A DNA stretch of 64,000 nt, taken from the NCBI GenBank assembly GCA_951213105.1, contig OX578137.1, positions 54,854,236 through 54,918,235 of the forward strand, in the 5' to 3' direction. Shown here in pieces: positions 46,766 to 57,347 of the stretch (its first letter is position 1; every line of letters begins with the position of its first letter). The position numbers and the translations under genes were made by a program. The notes beneath the pieces were generated by a model. It worked only from the letters and a program-made list of their open reading frames with translations. It was not told where the DNA came from and did not search any database. The DNA comes from Amaurobius ferox (Eukaryota > Arthropoda > Arachnida > Araneae > Amaurobiidae).

Positions 46766-48511
46766 ATGCCAAAATCTAGAAATACGAGAGCAAGCAGGAG
46801 TAGAGACTCCTCTGCTCAACCAAATGTGTCAGACCGTGTCCCTTCGGTGTCTCCACCACGACTTTCTCCAAATTCGGGCAGATCAGCTTCCGCTGTCAGA
46901 GACTCTAACAAAATGAAAATTGGAGTTGGATCTCAGTTTCTTGGATCCATTCCAGGTTTTGCTGGCAATGTAAACGAATCATTCCAGGATTTTTTGGAGA
47001 AATTCTCCTTGGTTGCTGACCATGCAGATTGGTCGAATAGAGATAAAATTTTTGTTTTGAAATTGAAATTGTCTGGTCGTGCCGAGAGACTGATTAAATC
47101 AATTCCAAAATTAAATCAAAGCACGAATTTTACTGAAGTTGTTAACGCACTCAAGGACAATTTTACGAAAAAAGAAAATATTGCCAAGAACGTTGCCGCA
47201 CTTGTAAATTGTAAACAAATGACAAATGAGAGCGTACGCGATTATGCGAATCGCATAGAAGCCGAATCCTATATTGCTTTTCCGCAAGATGGTGTGTCTG
47301 ATAATGAAGATTCCCTGAGAACTGCTATTTTGATCAACTCATTTAAAAAGGGGTTGAAAATCATTATTCGAAAAGCTGTTTTATCTGCAAACCCACAGTC
47401 ATTTGAAGCTGCAAAAGAGATAGCAATATTGGAAGAAGAAGTGCAAAATGAAGTGCTGGAAGAAATGACAGAAGACATAAATGCTGTGAGAATTGAAAAT
47501 AACCCTAAACTGGAAATTGAAGAGCTGAAGAAAGAATTGAGTTCAAAGAAGAAAGAATTTGAGAAGTTAAGAAAAAAATTTAGTGAGAACTCAGAGAAAA
47601 GAAAGAAAAGACTGAATGAAATAAGAGAAGATCTGGAAAAGAGCAATTCCAGTTTTGAAGAATCCTTCGTGGATACGCCCTCTACAAGCAGATACAATGA
47701 AAATGAATTGGAAGAGGAAGATTGGGAAGATATTCCAGTAAAAAAGAAACATAAACCATCAACATCTTTCAGAACTTCTACACCATCCAAAAGATCTGAA
47801 AATAGAAACCGTTTTAGTCAAAGAAGAACTCCAGTTGCCTCACAGGCAGAAGAGTGGTATGTTAAAAGTCCATATCAAAATTATTCTCCAAGAAAGAACT
47901 CTCTAGCCTTTAGAAGACCTTTTCGTAACAGTTCATATAGAAATTCAAATTTCCAAAGAAGAAATTTTTCAAATTTTAGAAATTCCTTTGATAATTATAA
48001 ATCACAAAACTTCAATAATTTTGGATATAGAAGAAATAACAGATATTTTAATAATAGATTTGGTAATAGAAGACAATTTAGAAGACAGAATTTCAGAACA
48101 CAAAACTTTCAATCTCCAAATTTTAATAGACAAAATTCGGAAGTTAGTTGCATGACTGAGTATGAGGCTCCTTGCCAAAACAATTTTCCTATTATTCAAG
48201 TTTTTGTTGAAGATGTCAAACTAAATGCATTAATCGACACTGGAAGTTCCATAAACATTATCTATAGTGATGCTTTACACAAAATCAACCCGAGAAAAGT
48301 GCAATTAAAACATACATCCACGATTCTGAGAGGAATTGTAAGTCAAAATATTTTGGTTGAGAGAAAAGCTTCTTTTCCCATTATCATCGGAAATGAAAGA
48401 GATATGATTGAGTGTTGCATTTTAAATACACCTGCCCCAGGAAGGTACAACATGATTTTAGGAAATACCTTTTTACATGAGAAACAATTACTTATAGACA
48501 TAAACGTGTGA
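46766..48511 (+). CDS. gag: Gag polyprotein with C-terminal protease
   Basis: 581 residues from the first ATG (46766, context AAAATGCC). The frame is open upstream to 46739, but that part is target duplication from the SINE and has no ATG. The gag structural domain spans residues about 60-245 (PGFAGNVNESFQDFLEKF...SVRDYANRIEAE), which forms the particle shell. A Lys/Glu-rich predicted coiled coil follows (about 248-297). An Arg/Asn/Phe-rich tail (about 350-460) replaces the usual CCHC zinc knuckle and is likely the RNA-binding part. The aspartic protease is fused at the end, with LIDTGSS (catalytic Asp about residue 491) and a YNMILGNTF flap/ILG motif near 565. The frame is intact. Protease in the gag frame, not in pol, is a notable arrangement. 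Confidence 0.88.
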   Translation: MPKSRNTRASRSRDSSAQPNVSDRVPSVSPPRLSPNSGRSASAVRDSNKMKIGVGSQFLGSIPGFAGNVNESFQDFLEKFSLVADHADWSNRDKIFVLKLKLSGRAERLIKSIPKLNQSTNFTEVVNALKDNFTKKENIAKNVAALVNCKQMTNESVRDYANRIEAESYIAFPQDGVSDNEDSLRTAILINSFKKGLKIIIRKAVLSANPQSFEAAKEIAILEEEVQNEVLEEMTEDINAVRIENNPKLEIEELKKELSSKKKEFEKLRKKFSENSEKRKKRLNEIREDLEKSNSSFEESFVDTPSTSRYNENELEEEDWEDIPVKKKHKPSTSFRTSTPSKRSENRNRFSQRRTPVASQAEEWYVKSPYQNYSPRKNSLAFRRPFRNSSYRNSNFQRRNFSNFRNSFDNYKSQNFNNFGYRRNNRYFNNRFGNRRQFRRQNFRTQNFQSPNFNRQNSEVSCMTEYEAPCQNNFPIIQVFVEDVKLNALIDTGSSINIIYSDALHKINPRKVQLKHTSTILRGIVSQNILVERKASFPIIIGNERDMIECCILNTPAPGRYNMILGNTFLHEKQLLIDINV

Positions 48512-51500
48512 ATTTTTTGTACTGTAGCATTCCCTTTACTGAATTTACCGAATCACAAAGTTTTACTGTGATTTCTGAGGATGTGCAATTTCAAACATTT
48601 CACAGTTATGCAATAAGCCATGATTTTGACAGAAGAAATTACAATTTTACAAATGATGTGGATTATAGATCCAAAGACACAAATTTTTCAAGAAATTTTA
48701 GAGGATATGAAAATAGGTGTAATAATGGATATTTATTTGAACAAAACAATTTTCACAATGAATTTAGAGATGTTGATTTTAGAAATTTTGATGCAAATGG
48801 AAATGAAAGGTCAAATATTGAATGTGAAAATGATTTATATGAAAGACAGATGAATGACAATGCACATACAGACAGATTTTTGACAAAAGACAATACCAGT
48901 GGCAATGAAATATTTCAGACAGATTGTGATAAACATGATGAAGGAAGTTCACAACAAAACCAGGAAATAGGTATTGCAAAAGCTTTTAACAAATGTGTTT
49001 TAAAACCATATACTGAGTCATTTATTAAATTAAAAAGAAATTACAAAATTAAGAAAGACACGACAATTTTACTTGAACCTATCAATAATAAAGAATTTTC
49101 TGCAAATAAAATTTTCATTGCTAGAAGCATTCATAAAATTCCTGAAAATGACTTTTTGTATGCAAAAGTTGCAAATCCATCTGAGAAAATTGTCTATATA
49201 AACAAAGGTATGAAATTGGGAACTTTCGAAAACATCTATGAATCTGATATTGACATAAATAATAGAGTTGACATTGAAAACTGTATTGAAGAAAATGAAA
49301 CATTTGATGCATGGGGAGGAGATTTTGATTTGAAACATATGAATTATGCTCAAAAAACTTTGCTTTTGAAATTGTTAAGTAAATATAAACATGTTTTTGC
49401 TAAGAATATGAAAGAATTGTCTGGATGTGACACTATTTTGCATGAAATTAATTTGGAGTCTAACATACCTGTTAGACAGAAGCCATACCGTATACCTCAT
49501 AATTTACAGAAAGAACTTTCGCGCCAGGTGAACGAATTGTTAGATGCCAAAATTATTCAAAGAAGTACATCTCCTTACAATACTCCTGTGCTGTTTGTTA
49601 AGAAACCTGATGGAAGTTATCGGTTGGTAGCCGATTTCCGAAAGTTAAATAAGATAACAATAGTAGAAAATTTTCCTATTCCCAATATATCGGAATTAAT
49701 AGACAAATTGTCTGGAGCCTTGTATTTTTCGACTCTTGATTTAACTAGTGGATTTTACCAATTGTGTTTACATCCTAATGATTATCAAAAGACTTCTTTT
49801 TCAACACCTGACGGACACTTTGAATGGACCAGAACTCCATTTGGTCTTAAGAATGCGCCCACATCCTTTCAGAGACTGATGTCTCTGGTGCTGGCTGGCA
49901 TATCTGGAATTTACATAGATGACATAATCGTCGCTTCAAGAACATTCGAAGAACATTTGAAAAAACTAGAAGAAATTTTTGTAAGATTAAGTAAACATGG
50001 TCTTAAATTGAAACCAAGCAAATGCTATTTTTTCAGAAAAACAATTAAGTATCTTGGATTTTTAGTATCAAATGGAAAAGTACAACCTGATACTCATAAT
50101 TTGGAAGTTGTAGAAAAATTCAAAATTCCTAAATCAATTAAGAATGTGAGACAATTTCTTGGACTCACTGGATTCTATAGAAAATTCATAAAAGATTATG
50201 CTGAACTTACCCTTCCACTGACAGATTTACTGAAGACTAAGAATAATGAAAGTAAAAAGAAATTTATTTGGACTAATGAAGCTCAAAAATCTTTTGAAAT
50301 TTTAAAAGGAAAACTTTTGTCAAAACCAATTTTGACCCTTCCAGATTTTAGAAAATCATTTATTTTACATACTGATGCTTCAAATCACTCTTTAGGCTGT
50401 TATTTGTCCCAAGAAGATGAAAATAAAATTTTGCATCCAATATCTTATGCTAGTCGTAAACTTAATGAAGCTGAATGTAAATACAGTGTTGTCGAAAGAG
50501 AAGCATTAGCCGTTGTATGGGCTACTAACTATTATAAACACTATTTAATTGGAAAACCTTTCACAATTTTTTGTGACCAGATATCCCTTTCGTTTATATT
50601 TAAATTAAAAGATCCTACATCTAGATTGGCTAGATGGATTGCATCTTTATCACAATTTGACTATCAAATAGTACATAAACCAGGAAAAGCAAATGTGGTT
50701 GCTGATTATATGTCGAGAAATGTAGATGAATGTACAAATACTATTGACAATATTCCACAAAGATTTGTGTCACAATATAAAGTTATAAATCAAAATGTTA
50801 ATCAAAATTTTCCAAGTGTAAATCAAAATTCTCAAAGTTCTAATAATATAAACAATACTAATAGTAGCAATAGAAGAGAATCAGAAGTCAATTTGAATCC
50901 AGCCAATACAAATGAAGAAAATGAAATTTGTGCTGTTAATAATAATGAAAGTGAAATTCAAAATGAAAATAACATACAAAGTGGTCAATTGGAACAAACA
51001 TTTACTTGTCCTACCTTGCTCATAAGAATTAAGAATGCTCAAAAATCTGACCCAAGGTGCAATAAAATTATAGATCTCTTAGATAAAAACATAAAACCTT
51101 ACCCACAAACTTTGGTATTTTTTAGAAAAGATGATATCTTGTGGTGTACTCATAAACACCCTAAGCGTAGACACCAAGAACAAGAAAGAGTTGTTGTTCC
51201 ACAAGAACTTGTGTCTGAAATTTTATGGCTACATCATGATTGTCCTACTTACGCACATTGTGGATTTAGAAGAACTTTAGCTTCTGTGAGTAGAAAATAC
51301 TTTTGGCAGGGAATGTATTCCCAAACCCAAAACTATGTCGCATCATGTGAAATTTGTGTGGTAAACCGTGGTTTTAGAAATAACAAAGCACCCATCCAAA
51401 AGTTTTCAAAATCCACATATCCATTTGAGCGAATAGCTATGGATTGTGTCGGACCATTACCTATATCAAAATCTGAAAATAAATTTATTTTAGTCATAAC

Positions 51501-52686
51501 CGATTATTTTACAAGATGGCCTGAAGCATATCCTTTAGATTCAATTAAAACTGAAGATATTTTGAATTGCTTAGAGCACTACATGGCTCAGCATGGTATA
51601 CCTAAATTCATCGTCTCGGATCAAGGGACGAATTTTGTTTCTAGAACAGCAAGATGTTTTTATAAGAAATTAGGAATAATAAAGAATACTACTACTGCCT
51701 ACATGCCATCCGTTGACGGTTGTGTTGAAAGATTAAATGGTACTTTGATCAGATCCTTGAAAAATATTGCATATAACGATAGAGATAACTGGGACAAATT
51801 GATCCATTTTGCTTTATTAGCACATAGAAATGCCATACATGCTTCTACGGGTGAATCGCCTGCTTATTTACTCTATGGTAGAGATTTAACAGTTCCAAAT
51901 ACTTTGATTGCTGGATTTAAACCTCCGACATATGAATCAACATATGATTATGGTGAAGACATGAGATTCCGACTTAAAAGAACATATGATGTGGTAAAAA
52001 GTAACTTAGAAAAAGCTGAAAATTCACAAATTTTACAACAACATAAGAAAGCAAAGATGCCCAATATTAAAGTTGGTGATTTAGTGTATCTTTACACTCC
52101 CTTTTTGCCTCAAGGCCAGTCAAGAAAACTGAGCTCTTTTAATAAAGGCCCTTTTAAAGTGATAAAACAAACTTCTGCTGTCAATTTTTTAATAAGACAT
52201 GTGATGAATCCCAAAAATGAACAACTGGTTCATGTGAACAGACTGACTCTTTTACCTCCAAGAAGAGAGGAATTGCAAAAATTTTCAAAACAAACTACTG
52301 AAAGTCAAAAATTGAACTCTAAGTCAAATAAACTTACTCCTGTGATCACCGCTGAGAAAGACTCTGTGAAACTAAAATCTTGTTTATCCAAAAATTCAGA
52401 AAAATCTCAAAACAAAAAGACTGTGAAAAGAGTAAGATTTAATTTGCCAAATAAAAGGGTAAACGAAAATACTGTTCATACTAGATCAAACTTTCATGTT
52501 AATAAAAGTCAACATTTCACACCTGGAAATAATTCAAATAACTTTGATAATAGAGGAAATGGAAGAATCATTTACAATAATAAATATAGAAATAGTTATA
52601 CACCACACCAAAATCAGTATTATATAACAAACAGAAACACACGTACACCTTATAATCTTAGGAATCAAAGATTCGCACAATATTAA
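48508..52686 (+). CDS. pol: Pol polyprotein: RT, RNase H, integrase
   Basis: 1,392 codons if counted from GTG 48508. The frame is -1 relative to gag and open from 48481, so it overlaps the gag end by 31 bases. Pol is expected by -1 frameshifting or reinitiation, not from its own ATG. An Asn-rich N-terminal segment of about 160 residues precedes the RT, which carries FPIPNI, FSTLDLTSGFYQL, TPFGLKNAPTSFQRLM and YIDD at residues 469-472. RNase H has LHTDASNHSLG (Asp 623) and AVVWA. Integrase has an H2C2 zinc domain (HHDCPTYAHCGF from residue 909, CEICVV), then catalytic Asp 979 (MDCVGP), Asp 1038 (SDQGTNF) and Glu 1074 (GCVERLN), a DD35E spacing. A Lys/Asn-rich tail follows. No chromodomain motif is recognised. 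Confidence 0.92.
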   Translation: MNFLYCSIPFTEFTESQSFTVISEDVQFQTFHSYAISHDFDRRNYNFTNDVDYRSKDTNFSRNFRGYENRCNNGYLFEQNNFHNEFRDVDFRNFDANGNERSNIECENDLYERQMNDNAHTDRFLTKDNTSGNEIFQTDCDKHDEGSSQQNQEIGIAKAFNKCVLKPYTESFIKLKRNYKIKKDTTILLEPINNKEFSANKIFIARSIHKIPENDFLYAKVANPSEKIVYINKGMKLGTFENIYESDIDINNRVDIENCIEENETFDAWGGDFDLKHMNYAQKTLLLKLLSKYKHVFAKNMKELSGCDTILHEINLESNIPVRQKPYRIPHNLQKELSRQVNELLDAKIIQRSTSPYNTPVLFVKKPDGSYRLVADFRKLNKITIVENFPIPNISELIDKLSGALYFSTLDLTSGFYQLCLHPNDYQKTSFSTPDGHFEWTRTPFGLKNAPTSFQRLMSLVLAGISGIYIDDIIVASRTFEEHLKKLEEIFVRLSKHGLKLKPSKCYFFRKTIKYLGFLVSNGKVQPDTHNLEVVEKFKIPKSIKNVRQFLGLTGFYRKFIKDYAELTLPLTDLLKTKNNESKKKFIWTNEAQKSFEILKGKLLSKPILTLPDFRKSFILHTDASNHSLGCYLSQEDENKILHPISYASRKLNEAECKYSVVEREALAVVWATNYYKHYLIGKPFTIFCDQISLSFIFKLKDPTSRLARWIASLSQFDYQIVHKPGKANVVADYMSRNVDECTNTIDNIPQRFVSQYKVINQNVNQNFPSVNQNSQSSNNINNTNSSNRRESEVNLNPANTNEENEICAVNNNESEIQNENNIQSGQLEQTFTCPTLLIRIKNAQKSDPRCNKIIDLLDKNIKPYPQTLVFFRKDDILWCTHKHPKRRHQEQERVVVPQELVSEILWLHHDCPTYAHCGFRRTLASVSRKYFWQGMYSQTQNYVASCEICVVNRGFRNNKAPIQKFSKSTYPFERIAMDCVGPLPISKSENKFILVITDYFTRWPEAYPLDSIKTEDILNCLEHYMAQHGIPKFIVSDQGTNFVSRTARCFYKKLGIIKNTTTAYMPSVDGCVERLNGTLIRSLKNIAYNDRDNWDKLIHFALLAHRNAIHASTGESPAYLLYGRDLTVPNTLIAGFKPPTYESTYDYGEDMRFRLKRTYDVVKSNLEKAENSQILQQHKKAKMPNIKVGDLVYLYTPFLPQGQSRKLSSFNKGPFKVIKQTSAVNFLIRHVMNPKNEQLVHVNRLTLLPPRREELQKFSKQTTESQKLNSKSNKLTPVITAEKDSVKLKSCLSKNSEKSQNKKTVKRVRFNLPNKRVNENTVHTRSNFHVNKSQHFTPGNNSNNFDNRGNGRIIYNNKYRNSYTPHQNQYYITNRNTRTPYNLRNQRFAQY

Positions 52687-54940
52687 ATTTTGGTTGAGTT
52701 CACAATTTTTCAGAAATTAAATTTTGCAAGAAAGATTTCATTTTTAGTTAAAGTTTATACTTGTTTAAGTTTTTATATTTCAATATTGTCTTTTAAAATA
52801 GATTTTATGAAAAAATTGTTGTGATTTTAAAATTTAGTGGAAATCTTGCATTTAAAGTTAAAAAAATAAATAAGAAAAAGTAATTGATTTGTGAACTATA
52901 ATTTATGAATGTTTATATTATAATTTAAATAATTGGTAATTTTGTTAATTGACTCTCCTTGGACTTTAAAATTTTTCGAGAGTCTTGTTTTGATTGACTT
53001 TGATTATATTGATGTGTTTTATTGTAAAAAAATGTTTGATTATTTTTGTTAAGTTCTTGAATGAAAGTAATTAAAATGGTGTTGGTAATTTGTTGTTCCC
53101 CTAAGTAAAAGGAGGAAATTTTGAATTTTGAAAAAAAAAGTAAATGATTTTGATAAAATAAAATTGAAATTAAAATTGAAATTAATATAAAGTAAATATA
53201 AAGAATTTAAGTAATTTGAAATTGAAAATGGAAAGTTTGAATTTGTGAATATTTGAAAATTTAATGAAATTTTTTTTTGAAGATCAAAAGTAAATGATCT
53301 CTTTTGAAAAATGTTTTTGAAACTTTGTTGCTGAGAGAGGTGAAAATTTTTGGCTGATGTTTGTTGAAATTCTTTTCTCTTGAAATTCCATTTCACATTT
53401 TTTTTTTTTTTACCAGCAGTTTTCAAACATCTACACACATGTAAGTTAGACATCATATTCGTATGCTGCAACCTCCTTTTCTGAAAGCTGGCTGGTGGAC
53501 GCAAACATTTGACAAATCTACACGGATCACAGACGAAGAAGCAGCTTAGCAAATTAAAAGTTCCGAACTTTTGTGGCAGGACTGGAGTCCTGGACGACAA
53601 CTTGCTCCGAACCTACCTAGGAGGGTTGTGATTGGCCAGGTGGGAAACTGGTGAAGCTGTGAGGATGATGATGATGAAGAAGATGATGATGATGAGGATG
53701 ATGGGACAGCGCAAGCTGCCCAAAATTTTTGTTTGTCCGTGGCTTCTGAGGCGTGTCCTGGTGTCCTGTTTCTGCTGCAATCGCTTCCTGCACGCGAGTA
53801 TTTTTTTTTCTTTTTACACCTCCCTTTTTCTGTTTTGGCAACTCGTTAGTCCCCGCCGAGTTTGCTCTTTAGACGTGTTCCTGCTCTTTTACATAACTGA
53901 CGTGAATTTCAGGAGAATTGTTTCTCCTTTCTCTCTCTCTCAGTAGACAAATGTGTTTAAATGTAAATTTTTGTTTTTGTGACATGAAAGGTCACTTGTT
54001 GAAATAATTTCAGAGTGAAAGTTGTTAAAAGTAAAGTAAATTGAATTTTTAAGATAAATTGAATAATGTAAATATAAATGAATGATTTAAAGTAATTTAT
54101 GAAAGTGTGTCAGAATGAGAAAATTCTGAATTGTCTTGATGACAAAAAGAAGTTGAATTAAAGTTAATGTTAAATTTGTTGAATAAATGATGAAAAGTTG
54201 AAATGTTGAAAAATTGAAGATAAATGTAATTTAAAGTTAATATGTTGAATTTGAAAGTAATTTAAAGTGAAAGTTAAGATTAAATGAAAGTTTTTGAAAT
54301 GGAAAATTGAATTAAGAAATTTAAAAATTGAAAGTGACTTTGTTCTCAAATAGTGAGACAATTTTTGAATGAGTAAAAGAATCTCATTACCTGATTATGA
54401 CAAATTTAAATTTAAATTAATTTTCAAAATATGTAATCCTTAAGAATTTTTGTGTCACTTGTGTGTTTTGAAAGTGACAATTGTTTGAAATTGTTTGAAA
54501 TTTTTTAATTGTTTATATTGTTAAGTTTGTAAATTCATATTATATCATATTTTATTTTTCATATCACCTGGTTGATCTCAATGTGGTTGATTGAGATATT
54601 GTGTGTCAGGCAAAGTGCCTTGACAAATTTTCTTCTGAATTTTAGTGTAATTTAAATGTGAATTTTTGTAAAGGTTCCTTTAAGATGTGGTGACGCCTTG
54701 TCATCCTTTTGGTTTCTTTTGATCTTTACCTGTGGTGATGAGTGGCTTGGCCAGTCATTCAGATCTACAGTGTTGTTGCTTTTGAGAAAGATGAGCGATC
54801 GCATTTTTCTCGCCCAAAATTTTATTTTAAATTATTTTACACTTACAGGTTCCTAAAACTCTTTGTAAATTTTTTTTGTTTTGTGATTTTGAGTGAGCGA
54901 AAAATTTTCCTCACTCTGTTCGGAAAATTTTTGACTCCCA
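52687..54940 (+). other. Gypsy 3' internal region, no env
   Basis: 2.25 kb between the pol stop and the polypurine tract. The plus strand is strikingly poor in C over most of 52690-53330 and 53990-54560 (long GAAATTGAAAATG-type runs). A more balanced island with GATGATGATGAAGAAG repeats lies at about 53440-53900. The longest plus frame (53632-53946, 104 residues) has Met-rich and hydrophobic runs but no signal, furin or fusion features of an envelope. The 183-residue minus-strand frame at 53049-53600 is low-complexity. I treat the region as untranslated. Confidence 0.6.
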
Positions 54941-54952
54941 GGAGGGGAGAGC
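54941..54952 (+). promoter_or_regulatory. Polypurine tract
   Basis: GGAGGGGAGAGC lies directly before the right LTR and is the expected plus-strand primer. It ends in GC instead of AG or pure purine. Confidence 0.8.
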
Positions 54953-56152
54953 TGTCATGTCGCAATTCTGCGCCATGAGCCTTTCTTATTTTTCTGCGAG
55001 AGAAACATCCTTCTCTCCGTTCGTGCCTGTGCTGTGTTTTTCGTAACCCTTGTCCGTATTGAATTTGCATTAAAAAGCGCTTTTGGTCGTGAATTCGTTG
55101 GAATGTCTGGACTTGGTGTCTGGCCGGGATGCGTGACGTCAGCTCACTTGTTACTAGGAGAAGCGCGCCTGTCCAATCGGGAAGAGGCGAAAAGCGAAGG
55201 AGAACTTTTCTTCGTGGGCTCGAGCGACCCACACTTTGCTCTCTTCGAGCTGGAAAATTCCGACTGAAAGGTCGCATCGAAGGTTTTGTCTTATACATAG
55301 ACAAAGGCTTTTAGCCGAAATGGCTAACTGGCGGAGATGGGCATTTTGGTTCTAAAGGAAACCGACCCTGCATTTCTGGAGATGATTGAAGAAGATCCTG
55401 GAAACCTACATTAACTCTTCTGTACATTTTCTAAAATATATTTTTTTATTCCAGGAAATCTATCCGACATCGACGCCGAGCTTGAAGTAGTTATTCCGCT
55501 ATTGTTCGGATTGGTGCATAATAGACTGATGTCCTGTACCTAAAGTTTTGGACTTTTCCCTCATCGTTTCCTTTTTGAGAACTTTTGTTTCTACCTAAAA
55601 TCGTGCACATCTGATGAGAGGTATTTTCTGAAAAGCTTGAAATGTATAATAGCCAGGTAACATTTTCTTTACGGGAATTTTAATGCCGTACAGCACCGGC
55701 ATAGTGAAGAATGATTTCTATAATTAATCGGCTCATGTCAAAAATGTATTTATGGATAATTTAAAATCAAAATTAAGATCATATGATTATTGAAGTGAAT
55801 TATTGTATGCTATATAAATTTTGAACAGAGCAGAAAGGCAGATTGTTCTATTATTAAAATGAAGCTCTGAATTTGATAAATTGATTTTTAAAGTAAAAAT
55901 ACTTAAGTGTGATTTTAAATAAATAATATTTTGATTTTTACTTTGCTTCTGATTTATTTGAAATGCCTTTAATTCCTCTGCTATTCACTGCATGTCATCT
56001 AACAAATAATTCTGTTAGACTGAGAAAGTTTCTTGCTTGGGTAAATTTAGAATGTTTGATTATTTTGATAAAATTCCACTATACGGCTTCACCGTCCCTT
56101 GGTTTGTCTGGTGCGCTTTTGCTTTTGTGAGTTGGCAAACCGCGCCATGACA
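54953..56152 (+). repeat. Right LTR
   Basis: 1,200 bp, same ends as the left LTR. AATAAA is at 55918-55923, the site that would terminate the genomic RNA. Substitutions relative to the left copy are at 55064, 55236, 55296 and 55365; the third lies in the TATA box. Confidence 0.95.
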
Positions 56153-56156
56153 GATA
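56153..56156. repeat. Target site duplication GATA (right, Gypsy)
   Basis: Directly follows the right LTR and matches 44451-44454. Confidence 0.8.
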
Positions 56157-56458
56157 TAATGAAGATCGCATATAAAAGGAATGCGATAAACATCCCCAAC
56201 AATTCTAGACAGAAGAGGGGTTTATAAGAGAAAGGGGATGAATTTTTAAAGATAATTATAGACACACATAAAATTGATTGAAACATAATATATTGGCGAC
56301 CTTATAGCTAACATATGTATAAAAGGTTAAAACAATAGAATTACGTGGGCAATGCTGTTAACATTTCGCTGGTTTTACATCAGTCGCCGGTCTTTCTTTG
56401 ACGAGTGAAGGTTGTTCTTTTTGTCTGTCCTGACGAGGAAATATTTTGCCTTCAAAAC
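56157..56458. other. No gene seen
   Basis: AT-rich spacer between the Gypsy element and the palindromic insertion. Confidence 0.5.
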
Positions 56459-56548
56459 TAGTTGATACTTGAAAAAATTAAGCACACATCCACAACAGAA
56501 GGTCTTTATTTTACTTCCTATAAGATGTACAAAAGTTTAAAAAAAGGG

Positions 56549-56590
56549 GCCAGAGCGCTTTCGAGCATAAGTACGCTCTTCATCAGTGGC
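56549..56590 (-). ncRNA. Hammerhead-ribozyme-like motif, arm A
   Basis: Minus strand, in order: GCCA (stem I), CTGATGA core, an extra A, GAGCGT...ATGCTC (stem II, 6 pairs with one G-U), GAAA core, AGCGCT (self-complementary stem III without loop), C as the cleavage-site base, then TGGC, which pairs with GCCA. All conserved core bases are present. The extra A before stem II departs from the textbook motif. The tiny palindromic stem III suggests action as a dimer, as described for retroelement hammerheads. Confidence 0.6.
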
Positions 56591-57305
56591 TACACGGAAA
56601 TAAAATTTGAATTGTTCATATATAGACCAGATATAGCGACAAAATTTGCATAAATACAATTTACAAAAGGATTTACGTCTAGACAAGGATAAACCTTAAA
56701 CTATTTTTTTAGAGTTTCAAAAATTTCAACAACAAAAGAACAGCATATTAAATTACAATTTAATTACAGAAATCGAAAAAAGGGGAGGAGGGGTGGTAAT
56801 CAAGCATAATCCCAAAGACGAAGACGTCAGAGATAACTTTGCAGAGACTCGTATGGAAAAATAGACCTATAAGTCAAACGATCTTTTAAGGCAATAAGTT
56901 TAGTATCAAAAAGGGTATATTTACGGCGAACTTGGAAGAAAACCTTATAAATATACTCAAAGGAGTAGACACCCTCAATTGTAATTTTGACCCTGTTAAG
57001 AATTTGAGTTACGCTTGGCGACTCAATCTCGACTCCATGCAATTCAAGTCTCTGCAAAGTAATCTTTGACGTCTTCATCTTTGGGATTATGCTTGATTGC
57101 CACCCCCCCCCCCCTTTTTCCGATTTCTGTAATTAAAGTGTAATTTAATATGCTATTCTTTTGTTGTTGAAATTTTTGAAACTCTAAAAGAGTATTTTAT
57201 GGTTTATCCTTGTCTAAACGTAGATCCTTTTGTAAATTGTATTTATACAAATTTTGTCACTATATCTGGCCTATATATGAACGATTCAGATTTTATTTCC
57301 TTGTA

Positions 57306-57347
57306 GCCACTGATGAAGAGCATGCTTGTGCTCGAAAGCGCTCTGCC
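57306..57347 (+). ncRNA. Hammerhead-ribozyme-like motif, arm B
   Basis: Plus strand: GCCA (57306-57309), CTGATGA (57310-57316), A, GAGCA...TGCTC stem II, GAAA (57334-57337), AGCGCT overlapping its last A, C at 57343, TGCC. Stem I has one C-C mismatch that arm A lacks, so this copy should be weaker. Confidence 0.55.

Larger units (their letters stand above)
44455..56152 (+). mobile_element. Complete young Gypsy-type LTR retrotransposon
   Basis: The element is 11,698 bp long, with two 1,200-bp LTRs, a GATA duplication, a candidate primer-binding site, an intact gag-protease frame, an intact pol frame in the order RT - RNase H - integrase (the Gypsy order), a long 3' region and a polypurine tract. 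The LTRs differ at only four positions. No envelope gene is seen. All expected catalytic residues in protease, RT, RNase H and integrase are present, so the copy may be competent or very recently so. A SINE fragment sits in its leader. Confidence 0.92.

Noticed and set aside
53049..53600. 183-residue minus-strand frame in the Gypsy 3' region
   Set aside because: Phe/Asn/Lys low-complexity sequence produced by the C-poor plus strand. No domain or promoter.
53632..53946. Possible envelope-like frame with Met and hydrophobic runs
   Set aside because: Starts in a GATGATG repeat, is too short and lacks a signal peptide, cleavage site or cysteine pattern of an envelope.
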